Origin: JBCDBD01 sp039184335
Lineage (GTDB): Bacteria; Bacteroidota; Bacteroidia; Flavobacteriales; Flavobacteriaceae
NCBI GenBank assembly: GCA_039184335.1
Contig: JBCDBD010000002.1
Coordinates: 124,001 to 188,000 of the forward strand
Direction of reading: 5' to 3'
Length of the DNA stretch: 64,000 bases
Notes under the pieces: model-generated
The model's database searches: none
Told to the model about the DNA's origin: nothing
Seen by the model: only the letters and a program-made list of their open reading frames with translations
Position numbers and translations under genes: made by a program
Shown here: positions 35,177 through 43,473 of the stretch, piece by piece
How the letters are laid out: every line of letters starts with the position of its first letter
How positions within the stretch are numbered: position 1 is the stretch's first letter

Positions 35177-35890
35177 ATGCTACTATCTGCAATCGCTTTG
35201 GGTTTTTTGGGCAGTCTGCACTGTTTGGGCATGTGTGGCCCAATAGCCTTTATGCTACCCCTAGATAGAACTAATACTGTTCGAAAACGGGCACAGTTGT
35301 TTTTGTACCATTTGGGGCGCCTTCTATCTTATGCGATAAAGGGCCTGGTCTTTGGGTTTGTGGGCAAAGGACTTTACCTTTTTGGGATGCAACAAAAGCT
35401 CTCTATCATCATCGGCGCGCTCATGATTTTTTTGGTATTGGTACCAAATAACTATTTTAAAAAGTACGGTATTGCCAGACCCATGTACCAGCTTTTATCC
35501 AAAGTCAAATCGAAACTGGGCACTGAACTGAAGAAAAAAACGCCAGATACCTTTTTGACCATTGGTTTTCTAAACGGATTTTTACCCTGTGGATTGGTCT
35601 ACATGGCCCTGTTCGGGTCGATTGCCTTGGCAAGTCCGTTAGAGGGAAGTCTGTACATGGCCTTGTTCGGTCTGGGAACCGTTCCATTGATGACTTCTGT
35701 CCTTTATTTTAAGAAAATATTCAAATCCCCGTTGAAACAAAGTATTCGAAAAGCGATTCCTGCCTTTGTAGTGCTTGTAGGGCTGCTCTTTATTGTTCGG
35801 GGAATGGGATTGGGCATTCCCTATATATCCCCAAAGCTGGCACAAAGCCCCATGGTGTCGGCAGACATTGAGTGCCATCAACAACCTTGA
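35177..35890 (+). CDS. TauE/SafE-like (cytochrome biogenesis) membrane protein
   Basis: The protein has six predicted helices and opens with GFLGSLHCLGMCGPIAFML, the motif of the sulfite exporter TauE/SafE-related family near cbb3 genes (also annotated UreH-like). FLNGFLPCGLVYMALFGSI is the second repeat's motif. The CxxxC-type LHCLGMCG and PCG elements suggest metal or sulfur transport. It lies at the end of the cco operon, and its stop is 31 bp from the convergent CBS gene, so it likely serves oxidase assembly (inferred). Confidence 0.88.
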   Translation: MLLSAIALGFLGSLHCLGMCGPIAFMLPLDRTNTVRKRAQLFLYHLGRLLSYAIKGLVFGFVGKGLYLFGMQQKLSIIIGALMIFLVLVPNNYFKKYGIARPMYQLLSKVKSKLGTELKKKTPDTFLTIGFLNGFLPCGLVYMALFGSIALASPLEGSLYMALFGLGTVPLMTSVLYFKKIFKSPLKQSIRKAIPAFVVLVGLLFIVRGMGLGIPYISPKLAQSPMVSADIECHQQP

Positions 35891-35920
35891 TCGTTTTTCT
35901 ATTTTCTATGGTACAAGCGG

Positions 35921-36340
35921 TCAATACTGCGCCAAGAGATAATTGATCAAATCTGTCGTGGTCACAATGCCTATCAATTTATTATCTTCGACCACTGGCA
36001 GTGCGTGAAATTCTTTTTGGGTTAAAAAGGCGGCAACTTCCTGTACAGTTGCCTTTGAAGATACGCATATGACATCTTTTGCCATTACTTGTTTGATGGT
36101 GAACATATGATACACCATAGTGTCCACACTTTGTTCCTTTTCGTCAAAAGCATCCGCAAAACTGATTCTTAACAAATCGGTGTAGCTCAACATTCCTAAG
36201 ACCTTATCTCCAGACGTAATGGGTATATGACGGATGTTGTTTTTCTTGAATACTTCTTCTGCTGTTGTCAAATCATCTTCCGTACTCAAGGTAATCACTC
36301 TTTTGGTCATTATTTGCGTAATGGGTACCCGTTTTTTCAT
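35921..36340 (-). CDS. CBS-pair protein
   Basis: Start is set at ATG 36340 (MKKRVPITQIMTKR); an upstream in-frame ATG at 36400 lies within the regulatory dyad. Two CBS motifs fill the 139-residue protein: TTAEEVFKKNNIRHIPIT and TVQEVAAFLTQKEFHALPVV, each ending in a GIVTTTDL-like strand. CBS pairs bind adenosyl compounds and regulate partners. No partner is attached. It has an FNR-type site upstream, so it belongs to the low-oxygen regulon. Confidence 0.92.
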   Translation of the reverse strand: MKKRVPITQIMTKRVITLSTEDDLTTAEEVFKKNNIRHIPITSGDKVLGMLSYTDLLRISFADAFDEKEQSVDTMVYHMFTIKQVMAKDVICVSSKATVQEVAAFLTQKEFHALPVVEDNKLIGIVTTTDLINYLLAQY

Positions 36341-36363
36341 AATGGTATGTTTTATTCCTACTA

Positions 36364-36407
36364 TGAAAATACACGGATAAAACAAGGGTGTACATGACAA
36401 ATATCAG
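36364..36407 (-). promoter_or_regulatory. FNR-type dyad and promoter of the CBS gene
   Basis: The dyad ATGAC-AAAT-ATCAG (plus strand, 36394-36407) is read by the minus-strand gene. The minus strand has TATTTTCA starting at 36371, 29.5 bp from the dyad centre, with TA in place but the last two bases off consensus. The CBS ATG is at 36340. Confidence 0.6.
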
Positions 36408-36593
36408 TGTAAAGAATTGAATACGTTTTTTGAAAATAGCTAAAAAAACTGTAGAAGAGAATTTGTACCGTAAGGCTTTAAAGGCACAAAGCCTATACGG
36501 ACAAAAATTTCCTAAGTAAATTGAACGGGCTACCGCGAAAAGTGTCAACGTTCACTAAAATCAAACGAATCAATGCGTTTGGCAGTGCCAAAA

Positions 36594-37415
36594 CTATATC
36601 TTAAAGGTGACCACAGGTATTTCACTATGGTTCGCAACATCTTCACCGATACTGCCCATAAAAAAATGGGCCAATCCCTTTCTGCCATGGGTCGGTATGC
36701 CTATGAAGTCGGCACCCTTGGTCTCGGCATAGTTCAAAATACCCTTTTCAACCGTATAATCGTTATAGATATCCACTTCAAGGCCTAGACGTGCCACATT
36801 CAAAAACTTTGAAATGCGATTGTAGGCATCTTCAGTACTCAAAAAGTCATCTGCAGGAGTATTGATATAAACCAATTGCAATTGTGCATCTAACATTTTT
36901 GAAAAACCAATGGCTTTTTTTAGGGCATGTATGTTTTCTTCCTTAAAATCACAGGCAAAAACAAAGCGTTCGGCCTTAAAGTCTTTTACCTCACCCTTTA
37001 CCACCAAAACAGGTACGTCTGAGTGCCGCACAACACGTTCTGTGTTGGAACCGACAAATAGTTCTTCAAGTCCATCGGTTCCCTGAGAGCCCATCACAAT
37101 AAGGTCAACATCATGCTTTTCGGCTATTTCATTGATTTCACCCAATACTTTGTAATGCTTTATGACAGGAATGATTTTGAGACCTTTTAGATAGGGCTTG
37201 TCCAAGAATTCAGCAAACCGTTTTTCAGTTACCTTCACCAAGTGTATCAAATGCTCTTGTGGTATGTAATCGGTATTTGCCATAATGGAAGGCGATAGTT
37301 CCAACATATGTAGCACATAAAGCTCCGCTTCATTTTTTGCAGCCAGTTTTGCGGCTACCTTCAATGCCATTTCTGATGATATTGAAAAATCTATGGGTAC
37401 AATAATGCTTTTCAT
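36594..37415 (-). CDS. Universal stress protein (tandem Usp)
   Basis: Two Usp domains, MKSIIVPIDFSISSEMALK with VMGSQGTDGLEELFVGSNTERV in the first, and FVFACDFKEENI with IPTHGRKGLAHFFMGSIGE in the second. Both keep the GxxGxxxxxxxxxG(S) nucleotide pattern. The ATG is 36 bp after the hemN stop on the same strand, so it is co-transcribed with hemN and under the same FNR-type site. Likely a stress or energy-limitation protein; no ligand is known. Confidence 0.93.
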   Translation of the reverse strand: MKSIIVPIDFSISSEMALKVAAKLAAKNEAELYVLHMLELSPSIMANTDYIPQEHLIHLVKVTEKRFAEFLDKPYLKGLKIIPVIKHYKVLGEINEIAEKHDVDLIVMGSQGTDGLEELFVGSNTERVVRHSDVPVLVVKGEVKDFKAERFVFACDFKEENIHALKKAIGFSKMLDAQLQLVYINTPADDFLSTEDAYNRISKFLNVARLGLEVDIYNDYTVEKGILNYAETKGADFIGIPTHGRKGLAHFFMGSIGEDVANHSEIPVVTFKI

Positions 37416-37451
37416 TTTGAATGTCTTTATGCCCTTTCAATATCGGGCCGG

Positions 37452-38810
37452 TTAAACGGTCATCGAGAACAATGGTGTCTCAGGTTTTTTTCGATGTAGC
37501 TTTAGGTCAAATGCCATACTGATATTTCGGATAAAGGGCTTGCCCTTTTCAGTCACTTTTATACGGTCGGCACCAAGTTCGACCAGGCCATCAGCTTCAA
37601 ATTCGAACAAGCTGTCAATGATATGTTGATGGTCGGGCAACAATGACTGCCCGACTTCCCAATTGGTTTCAAAACGGCACATCAGGTTCAAGATATGCCT
37701 CCGAATCGATTCATCTTCTTGGTTGAGCAAGTGTCCTCGATAAACTGGTATGGTACCATTATCGACCAAATGCTGGTATGCTTCAACGCTTTTTACATTT
37801 TGGGCAAAAGCATACCAACTGTCGCTAATACTTGATACGCCCAATCCGATCATCAATTGTGTTGTTGAAATGGCGTAGCCCATAAAATTGCGATGTAGTG
37901 TACCGTTCTGTGCTGCTTTATACAGTGCATCATCGGGCAATGCAAAATGGTCCATACCGATATCATGATAGCCAAGGCCCATCAACCATTTTTTGCCATA
38001 TGCATACTGCAGTTGTTTTATTTCGCCTTGGGGAAGGTCTTCTTCACGATATCCCCGTTGCCCATTGCCTTTACGCCAAGGCACATGTGCATAACTGTAA
38101 AAGGCCAAACGATCAGGCATAAGGGCAGAAGTCCTTTCAATGGTGTTCTTGATATCATCCAAGGTTTGAAAGGGCAAGCCATAGATAAGATCATGCCCAA
38201 TTGAGGTATAGCCAATTTCTCGAGCCCACTTGGTCACAGACGCTACCTTCTCAAAAGGTTGAATTCGGTTAATGGCCCGTTGAACGGTTTCACTATAATC
38301 TTGCACACCAAAACAGACCCTTCTAAAACCCACTTCAAATAGGGCCTGTAGGTGTGCCTTTTGGGTATTGTTCGGATGCCCTTCAAAGCTCAATTCAACG
38401 TCATTGGCCCTATGGGCATACCTAAAAATACCCGCAATCAATCTGGTCAGGTTTTCTGCAGAAAAAAAGGTAGGGGTACCCCCACCCAGATGTAATGCCT
38501 TAATAATGGGCCGCGAACCCAAAAGGTTTCGGTACAGTTCCCATTCTTTCAGTACTGCATCAATATATGGAGCCTCGACCTCATGACGCTTTGTGATGCG
38601 CTTATGACAACCACAAAATGTACACATACGCTCACAAAAAGGGAGGTGTATATAGAGACTCACCCCTACTTCTTCTTGCTCCTGAAAGCTACGTGCAACA
38701 GTAGCCTTCCACTGGTTTCTTGAAAAAGTGTCCGTATCCCAGTAGGGTACCGTTGGATAGCTGGTATATCTTGGCCCAGGTACATTGTATTTATAGGTGA
38801 GGTTGCACAT
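37452..38810 (-). CDS. hemN: Oxygen-independent coproporphyrinogen III oxidase
   Basis: The radical-SAM motif is Cys59-Cys63-Cys66 with the extra HemN cysteine Cys68 (PFCERMCTFCGCHKR), and the N-terminal YTSYPTVPYW is a HemN mark; LHLGGGTPTFF and GVQDYSETVQRAINR follow. The fourth cysteine separates it from the HemW at 13088. It makes protoporphyrinogen when O2 is scarce. A near-perfect FNR-type site and TAGCTTTG -7 element precede it. It is encoded in the low-oxygen island, head-to-head with the PAS kinase gene. Confidence 0.96.
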   Translation of the reverse strand: MCNLTYKYNVPGPRYTSYPTVPYWDTDTFSRNQWKATVARSFQEQEEVGVSLYIHLPFCERMCTFCGCHKRITKRHEVEAPYIDAVLKEWELYRNLLGSRPIIKALHLGGGTPTFFSAENLTRLIAGIFRYAHRANDVELSFEGHPNNTQKAHLQALFEVGFRRVCFGVQDYSETVQRAINRIQPFEKVASVTKWAREIGYTSIGHDLIYGLPFQTLDDIKNTIERTSALMPDRLAFYSYAHVPWRKGNGQRGYREEDLPQGEIKQLQYAYGKKWLMGLGYHDIGMDHFALPDDALYKAAQNGTLHRNFMGYAISTTQLMIGLGVSSISDSWYAFAQNVKSVEAYQHLVDNGTIPVYRGHLLNQEDESIRRHILNLMCRFETNWEVGQSLLPDHQHIIDSLFEFEADGLVELGADRIKVTEKGKPFIRNISMAFDLKLHRKKPETPLFSMTV

Positions 38811-38829
38811 AACACAATTTTGCTTGGAA

Positions 38830-38873
38830 CAAAGCTAGGGGCAAGACTTTCAAATAAATATGATATTTATCAT
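38830..38873 (-). promoter_or_regulatory. FNR-type dyad and promoter of hemN
   Basis: ATGAT-AAAT-ATCAT (minus-strand reading of 38860-38873) is a palindrome on the FNR plan. The minus strand has a perfect TAnnTTTG, TAGCTTTG, starting at 38837, 29.5 bp from the centre, and the hemN ATG is 20 bp past it. The dyad does not line up with a promoter for the divergent PAS kinase gene. Confidence 0.75.
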
Positions 38874-39051
38874 TTAAGGAGAGAGGAACGACACACTGGT
38901 ATTTCCGTTGACTGGGCACTGTTGAACAAAGAATGTCGTGCATTCCTTTTTACTTCATATCTTTTAGATGTTTATGCTTTTTTTTAGGTCACTTAAAACC
39001 AATGGAACAGTTTTTCATGACAATGACCTGTGATTATCTTAAATTTGGGAT

Positions 39052-40260
39052 ATGAAGTTTTTTGAAAAAAACAGTAGTATTTTCAAACTGCTTTTTGAGG
39101 GGGTCTCCGAAGGTATCATTGTGGTCAACCAAGAACAACTCATTGTGGCATCGAATGGCTCTACCAACCAAATGTTCGGGTATGCTGATGAAGAACTGGT
39201 GGGCAAAAAGCTCATCACCCTTATTCCTTCCAATTATCATAAGTCACACCGGGGCCACTTCAGCACCTTTATGGCACGTAGCGAAAAACGTAGGATGGGA
39301 AGTGGACTGGACCTCTATGGCATACGAAAAAATAAGGAGAAGTTTCCCGTAGAAGTGGGCCTTAATCCGTTTGATCTTGATGGAAACATTTATGTGATGG
39401 CCTTGATTATCGACATTACCGAACGCAAAGAACATGAAACACAAATCCGCAAAATCAATGAGGCACTTGAATCCAAAGTCAAGCAACGTACAAAAGAACT
39501 GGAAAAAACCGTTGGCGAGTTAAGGGAAGCGGAACGAAAGGCCAAGGACGCCTTGCAAAAAGAAAAGGAACTGGGAGAACTGAAGACCAAATTTCTCTCA
39601 CTGGTCTCCCATGAATTCAAAACCCCCTTAAGTACCATCCTCACCTCTACCACCCTACTTTCGAAATATACCTTGACCGATCAACAAGAAAAGCGTGACA
39701 AGCACTTGGGCACCATCAAAGGAAAAGTAAAGTACCTGAACAATATTTTGAATGACTTTCTTTCTGTGGAACGGTTGGAATCAGGTAAGGTGAAGTATAA
39801 ATTCTCAAGGTTCTCTTTGAGCAAGATCATCAATGAGGTAATCTATGACGCCAACACCTTGTTGAAAGATGGACAAAAAATTTTGTATCCCAAAGACATC
39901 GATATGATTGTTTTGGAGTTTGATGAAAAAATATTGGAATTGGCACTTTCAAACTTGATACACAATGCCATAAAGTACTCTCCAGAACATACCGATATCG
40001 CCATCAAAGTAGTCTATGACACCAAAAATTTACTGGTCAAGGTCATCGATAATGGTATTGGTATACCTGAAGAGGAGCAAAAGTTCGTGTTCGATCGCTA
40101 TTTTAGGGCCAGTAATGCCCTTTTGTCACAGGGCACCGGTATCGGACTGAACATTGCGAAAAGACATTTTGAAAATTTGGATGGAACGATTTATTTTCAC
40201 AATAATCAAGATAAAGGCACCACATTTATAGCAAAGATTCCCCTAAAAATCAACCAATAA
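39052..40260 (+). CDS. Cytosolic PAS histidine kinase (FixL-like arrangement)
   Basis: One PAS domain (about 10-125; SSIFKLLFEGVSEGIIVV, MFGYADEELVGKKL, IIDITERK) is followed by a coiled coil (about 130-180), the phosphoacceptor His187 (FLSLVSHEFKTPL), NLIHNAIKYSPE, VIDNGIGIP and GTGIGLNIAKR. No membrane helix. By hand alignment to FixL, His66 in YHKSHRGHF falls at the FixL heme His200, but that His is widespread in PAS domains and Arg220 of FixL is not kept (Leu here), so heme binding is only possible. The gene lies 5 bp before the Crp/Fnr-fused regulator. Confidence 0.92.
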   Translation: MKFFEKNSSIFKLLFEGVSEGIIVVNQEQLIVASNGSTNQMFGYADEELVGKKLITLIPSNYHKSHRGHFSTFMARSEKRRMGSGLDLYGIRKNKEKFPVEVGLNPFDLDGNIYVMALIIDITERKEHETQIRKINEALESKVKQRTKELEKTVGELREAERKAKDALQKEKELGELKTKFLSLVSHEFKTPLSTILTSTTLLSKYTLTDQQEKRDKHLGTIKGKVKYLNNILNDFLSVERLESGKVKYKFSRFSLSKIINEVIYDANTLLKDGQKILYPKDIDMIVLEFDEKILELALSNLIHNAIKYSPEHTDIAIKVVYDTKNLLVKVIDNGIGIPEEEQKFVFDRYFRASNALLSQGTGIGLNIAKRHFENLDGTIYFHNNQDKGTTFIAKIPLKINQ

Positions 40261-40265
40261 GTAGC

Positions 40266-41318
40266 ATGAAAAAAATTCTACTCATCGAAGACGATTCCTC
40301 ATTACGGGAAAACACGGCCGAATTACTTGAACTATCAGGTTATACAGTATTGACCTCTCCAAACGGAAAACTTGGTGTTGAAAATGCAAAGACCAATTGT
40401 CCCGATATTGTGGTATGTGATATCATGATGCCAGAAATGGACGGGTATGGCGTACTAAAAGAACTTTCGTCCAATAATCGTACCAAGCATATTCCGTTTA
40501 TATTTTTATCGGCTAAAACAGAACATTCAGAAATCAGAAAGGGCATGGATCTGGGCGCCGATGATTATCTGACCAAGCCCTTTGAAGAATATGAACTGAT
40601 CAGTGCGATTGAAAGTAGGTTGGCCAAGGCAAAACTGCTCTCAAAAATGACGCCTGCAGTACCCGAAAATACAGATCCAGATGAAGGTCAAATACGGACA
40701 TTGCACGAATTAAAAAACTTTTTTGATGACCATGGAACCATCGAGAACCATAAAAAGGGGGGCATTATCTATAACGAAGGGGCACATTCAAATAAAGTGT
40801 ATTTGATTTTGAAAGGGGTAGTGAAATGCCACCAAATGGACGAAGATGGCAAAGAGTTGATCACTTCATTATACCAAGCCGATGATTTTTTCGGATTTAC
40901 CTCATTCATTGACCATACACCGCACCAAGAATGTGCCACAGCTGTCGAAGATGTGGAGTTAGCAGGTATTTCAAAAAAGGAACTCCAAGCCATTCTGGAC
41001 AAAAACCACTGTATTTCACTTCAACTGATGGAGCTGCTGTCAGAGAACATTTCTGAAATCAAGGAACAGCTATTGCAGATGGCCTATAGTTCTGTGAGAA
41101 AAAAAACCGCCCAGACCCTTTTGCAATTTGCAGAGATCATGAATCGAAAACCTGAAGAGCCCATCCGCATTTCAAGAAGTGACCTGGCCAGTGTTGCAGG
41201 TATTGCGACAGAAAGCCTGATACGCATGCTATCGGCATTCAAAAAAGAAGGCTTCATCGATATTGAAGGAAGAAACATTCGCATTTTGGATTTAAAATCG
41301 CTGCAACACGTCGATTAA
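40266..41318 (+). CDS. Response regulator fused to a Crp/Fnr DNA-binding module
   Basis: Residues 1-120 form a receiver (LIEDD at 6-10, phosphoacceptor Asp52 in VVCDIMMPEMDG, Lys in LTKPF). Residues about 150-250 form a cyclic-nucleotide-binding-type barrel (GGIIYNEGAHSNKVYLILKG). Residues 275-345 form a Crp-type helix-turn-helix (ISRSDLASVAGIATESLIRML), keeping the Glu and Arg of FNR's ExxSR recognition helix with Ile for Ser. The FNR iron-sulfur cysteines are not seen. Thus phosphorylation by the adjacent kinase, not an own sensor, probably switches it. It is the prime candidate to bind the FNR-type dyads of this island. Confidence 0.93.
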   Translation: MKKILLIEDDSSLRENTAELLELSGYTVLTSPNGKLGVENAKTNCPDIVVCDIMMPEMDGYGVLKELSSNNRTKHIPFIFLSAKTEHSEIRKGMDLGADDYLTKPFEEYELISAIESRLAKAKLLSKMTPAVPENTDPDEGQIRTLHELKNFFDDHGTIENHKKGGIIYNEGAHSNKVYLILKGVVKCHQMDEDGKELITSLYQADDFFGFTSFIDHTPHQECATAVEDVELAGISKKELQAILDKNHCISLQLMELLSENISEIKEQLLQMAYSSVRKKTAQTLLQFAEIMNRKPEEPIRISRSDLASVAGIATESLIRMLSAFKKEGFIDIEGRNIRILDLKSLQHVD

Positions 41319-41326
41319 ACCCACTT

Positions 41327-41372
41327 ACATGACAAATGTCATGTTTGGCATTTTTAGATACCAATACTTTTG
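41327..41372 (+). promoter_or_regulatory. FNR-type dyad and promoter of the third usp gene
   Basis: ACATGAC-AAAT-GTCATGT (41327-41344) is a perfect 18-base dyad. TACTTTTG at 41365-41372 fits TAnnTTTG exactly and starts 29.5 bp from the dyad centre, with the ATG at 41390. This is the strongest site of the set. Confidence 0.8.
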
Positions 41373-41389
41373 TGGGTATAGTGCTTGGT

Positions 41390-42229
41390 ATGAAGAATGT
41401 TTTAGTTCCAATTGACTTTTCAATGAACGCTTGGAATGCAATAAGGTATGCACAGCAATTGTTCAGAGAAACCTCCTGTACCTTTTACGTGTTACATGTC
41501 GATAGCGCACCAAAAGAGGTACTGTCAATACTCAACAATGGTAATATAGCGGTAAAGGAAACGCTGACCACCCCGAGAAAAAGGCTTGGTGAATTGGTAC
41601 AACGTGCCAAAAAGACTTTTTTTAACAGCAACCATGTGTATGTGCCATTGATTGAGCACGGGCAGTTCATCGAGTACATGAAAAAAACTGTTCATGAGAA
41701 AAACATAGACCTGATTGTCATGGGAACAAAAGGGGCCAGTGGACTCCGAGAACATATCATTGGCAGCAATACCGGTGACGTGATTACCAAGGTACAGTGT
41801 GATGTATTGGTAATACCAGAAGGGGTACAGTTCAAAAAACCAAAGGAAATTGCTTTCCCAACCGACTACAACAGTTTTTATTCATACAAGATATTAAATG
41901 CCATTTCTGAAATAGGCAAACTTGATGATAGCGCTATACGGGTCATGAACGTAGTAAAGAGTGGCAGTATATTGACCAAGGAGCAACAACAGAACAAAGA
42001 ATACCTATTTGATTATTTGAACGAAATCTTTACCGCCAAGAATAGTTTTCATACCATAACCAATAAAAATGTCAATGCGGCCATACAATGTTTTGTGGAA
42101 AGCAGGGAGATTGACATGATCACCATGGTGGCCAAAAACCTCAACTTTTTACAACAGATCTTGTTCGACTCCTTAATTGAAAAGATAAGTTTTCATACCA
42201 AGGTTCCTTTTTTTGTTATCCACGAATGA
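41390..42229 (+). CDS. Universal stress protein (tandem Usp)
   Basis: Starting at ATG 41390 (MKNVLVPIDFSMNAWNAIRY), downstream of the promoter, the 279-residue product has a clear N-terminal Usp domain with VMGTKGASGLREHIIGSNTGDV and VLVIPEG, and a diverged second half (EIAFPTDYNSFYSYKILN). The start replaces the ATG at 41336, which lies inside the FNR-type dyad. It closely resembles the usp at 26093-26998 in layout (IPTDFSENAWNAI versus VPIDFSMNAWNAI). It converges on ackA. Confidence 0.92.
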   Translation: MKNVLVPIDFSMNAWNAIRYAQQLFRETSCTFYVLHVDSAPKEVLSILNNGNIAVKETLTTPRKRLGELVQRAKKTFFNSNHVYVPLIEHGQFIEYMKKTVHEKNIDLIVMGTKGASGLREHIIGSNTGDVITKVQCDVLVIPEGVQFKKPKEIAFPTDYNSFYSYKILNAISEIGKLDDSAIRVMNVVKSGSILTKEQQQNKEYLFDYLNEIFTAKNSFHTITNKNVNAAIQCFVESREIDMITMVAKNLNFLQQILFDSLIEKISFHTKVPFFVIHE

Positions 42230-42270
42230 CTTGTGGCCCCATATATTCATCCCATGCATGGGTCTATTAT

Positions 42271-43467
42271 TCATTTTGAAGATAGCAAAGAATAGCTCTG
42301 CCTTGCGATTTCTTGTTCTTCATCTGTTGGAATCACCAAAAGACCAACCTCACTTTCATTTTCGTGGAACTCTGCGATACCTTCAATGGAGCTGACCTTT
42401 AGATTTTTGTCGTCATCCATGCGAATGCCCAAACCTTCCATATCAGAGCATATCAATTTTCTTAGCATTGCTGAGTTTTCACCAATACCGGCAGTGAACA
42501 CGATAGCATCCAGCCCGTTCAGCAAGGCGGTGTATGCCCCAATGTATTTTTTGATCCGATGGGCGGTCATCTGTAGGGCCAATACACAATCTTGGTTCCC
42601 TTTTTCCGCTTCGGTTTGAACGTCTCTCAGATCTGAATATCCCGTTAACCCCAAGAGACCGCTTTTTTTCTGTAACATGGCATTGATTTCCTTGGATTCG
42701 AGACCCAGGGTATCCATCAAAAAGAAGATGACCGATTGATCGATATCTCCACATCGGGTTCCCATGATCAGTCCATTTGAAGGGCCGAAACCCAAAGAAT
42801 GTTCAATACTCTTACCCGCTTTAATGGCAGTTATGCTACACCCATTACCAAGATGTATGGTAATTAGATTCCCCGCCTTACCATGGAGGTGTTCCATAGC
42901 TCTTTCAGAAACGTACTTGTGACTGGTGCCATGAAAACCGTAGACCCTGATTTGATGTTTTTGTGTGAGTTCTTTCGGAATGGCATACGTATGCGCCAGT
43001 TGTGGAATGCTCTGGTGAAAAGCCGTATCGAAAACGGCAATCTGGGTGGCATTGGGGAACAACGCCATCGCAGTCTCTATACCAATCGCATTTGCCGGAT
43101 TGTGCAAGGGTGCCAATGATGAAAGCCCCTTGATGGTTTTTAAAACGTGCGGCGCAATCACGACAGGCGCATCAAAGGCATCTCCCCCATGTACCACACG
43201 ATGGCCAACGGCATCAATTGCTGCATGACTGTCTAGAACTCCCTTTTCTTGGTCAATGAGAATTTCGATCACTGCTTTCAATCCAACAGCATGGTCTGCA
43301 AAATGTGCGGTCTTTTGCAAAGACCCTTTTTTACTCTTATAATGAAGAGTCCCCTGTGGGTGCCCTAAGCGTTCCACAAGACCTTTGCACAACGTTTCTG
43401 CTTCGGGCATTTGGATGACCTGGAACTTAATTGAAGAACTGCCCGAATTGATGACTAGTATTTTCAT
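42271..43467 (-). CDS. ackA: Acetate kinase
   Basis: Conserved acetokinase blocks are MKILVINSGSSSIKFQV, GHRVVHGG, FDTAFHQSIP, GFHGTSHKYV, HLGNGCSITAI, GPSNGLIMGTRCGDID and FTAGIGENSA. The enzyme interconverts acetyl phosphate and acetate with ATP. Length 398 is typical. Its start is 6 bp after the pta stop, so pta-ackA form one operon, suited to fermentative energy gain in the low-oxygen island. Confidence 0.96.
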   Translation of the reverse strand: MKILVINSGSSSIKFQVIQMPEAETLCKGLVERLGHPQGTLHYKSKKGSLQKTAHFADHAVGLKAVIEILIDQEKGVLDSHAAIDAVGHRVVHGGDAFDAPVVIAPHVLKTIKGLSSLAPLHNPANAIGIETAMALFPNATQIAVFDTAFHQSIPQLAHTYAIPKELTQKHQIRVYGFHGTSHKYVSERAMEHLHGKAGNLITIHLGNGCSITAIKAGKSIEHSLGFGPSNGLIMGTRCGDIDQSVIFFLMDTLGLESKEINAMLQKKSGLLGLTGYSDLRDVQTEAEKGNQDCVLALQMTAHRIKKYIGAYTALLNGLDAIVFTAGIGENSAMLRKLICSDMEGLGIRMDDDKNLKVSSIEGIAEFHENESEVGLLVIPTDEEQEIARQSYSLLSSK

Positions 43468-43473
43468 GAGCTG

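Noticed and set aside
38860..38903. The hemN dyad as a shared site with the divergent PAS kinase.
   Set aside because: The plus strand at the fixed distance (38896-38903) reads CTGGTATT, with no resemblance to TAnnTTTG, so only hemN is supported.
39004..39047. Possible FNR-type site for the PAS kinase gene: TAAATTTG at 39040-39047 is a perfect -7 match, and TCATGACAATGACC lies upstream.
   Set aside because: No dyad lies at the 29.5 bp position, the TGAC copies are not arranged as an inverted repeat with a 4-base spacer, and the -7 element is only 4 bp before the ATG, too close unless the transcript is nearly leaderless.
42251..42262. Palindrome CCCATGCATGGG between the convergent usp and ackA genes as a bidirectional terminator.
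   Set aside because: There is no loop and no T-run on either side; it could be chance.
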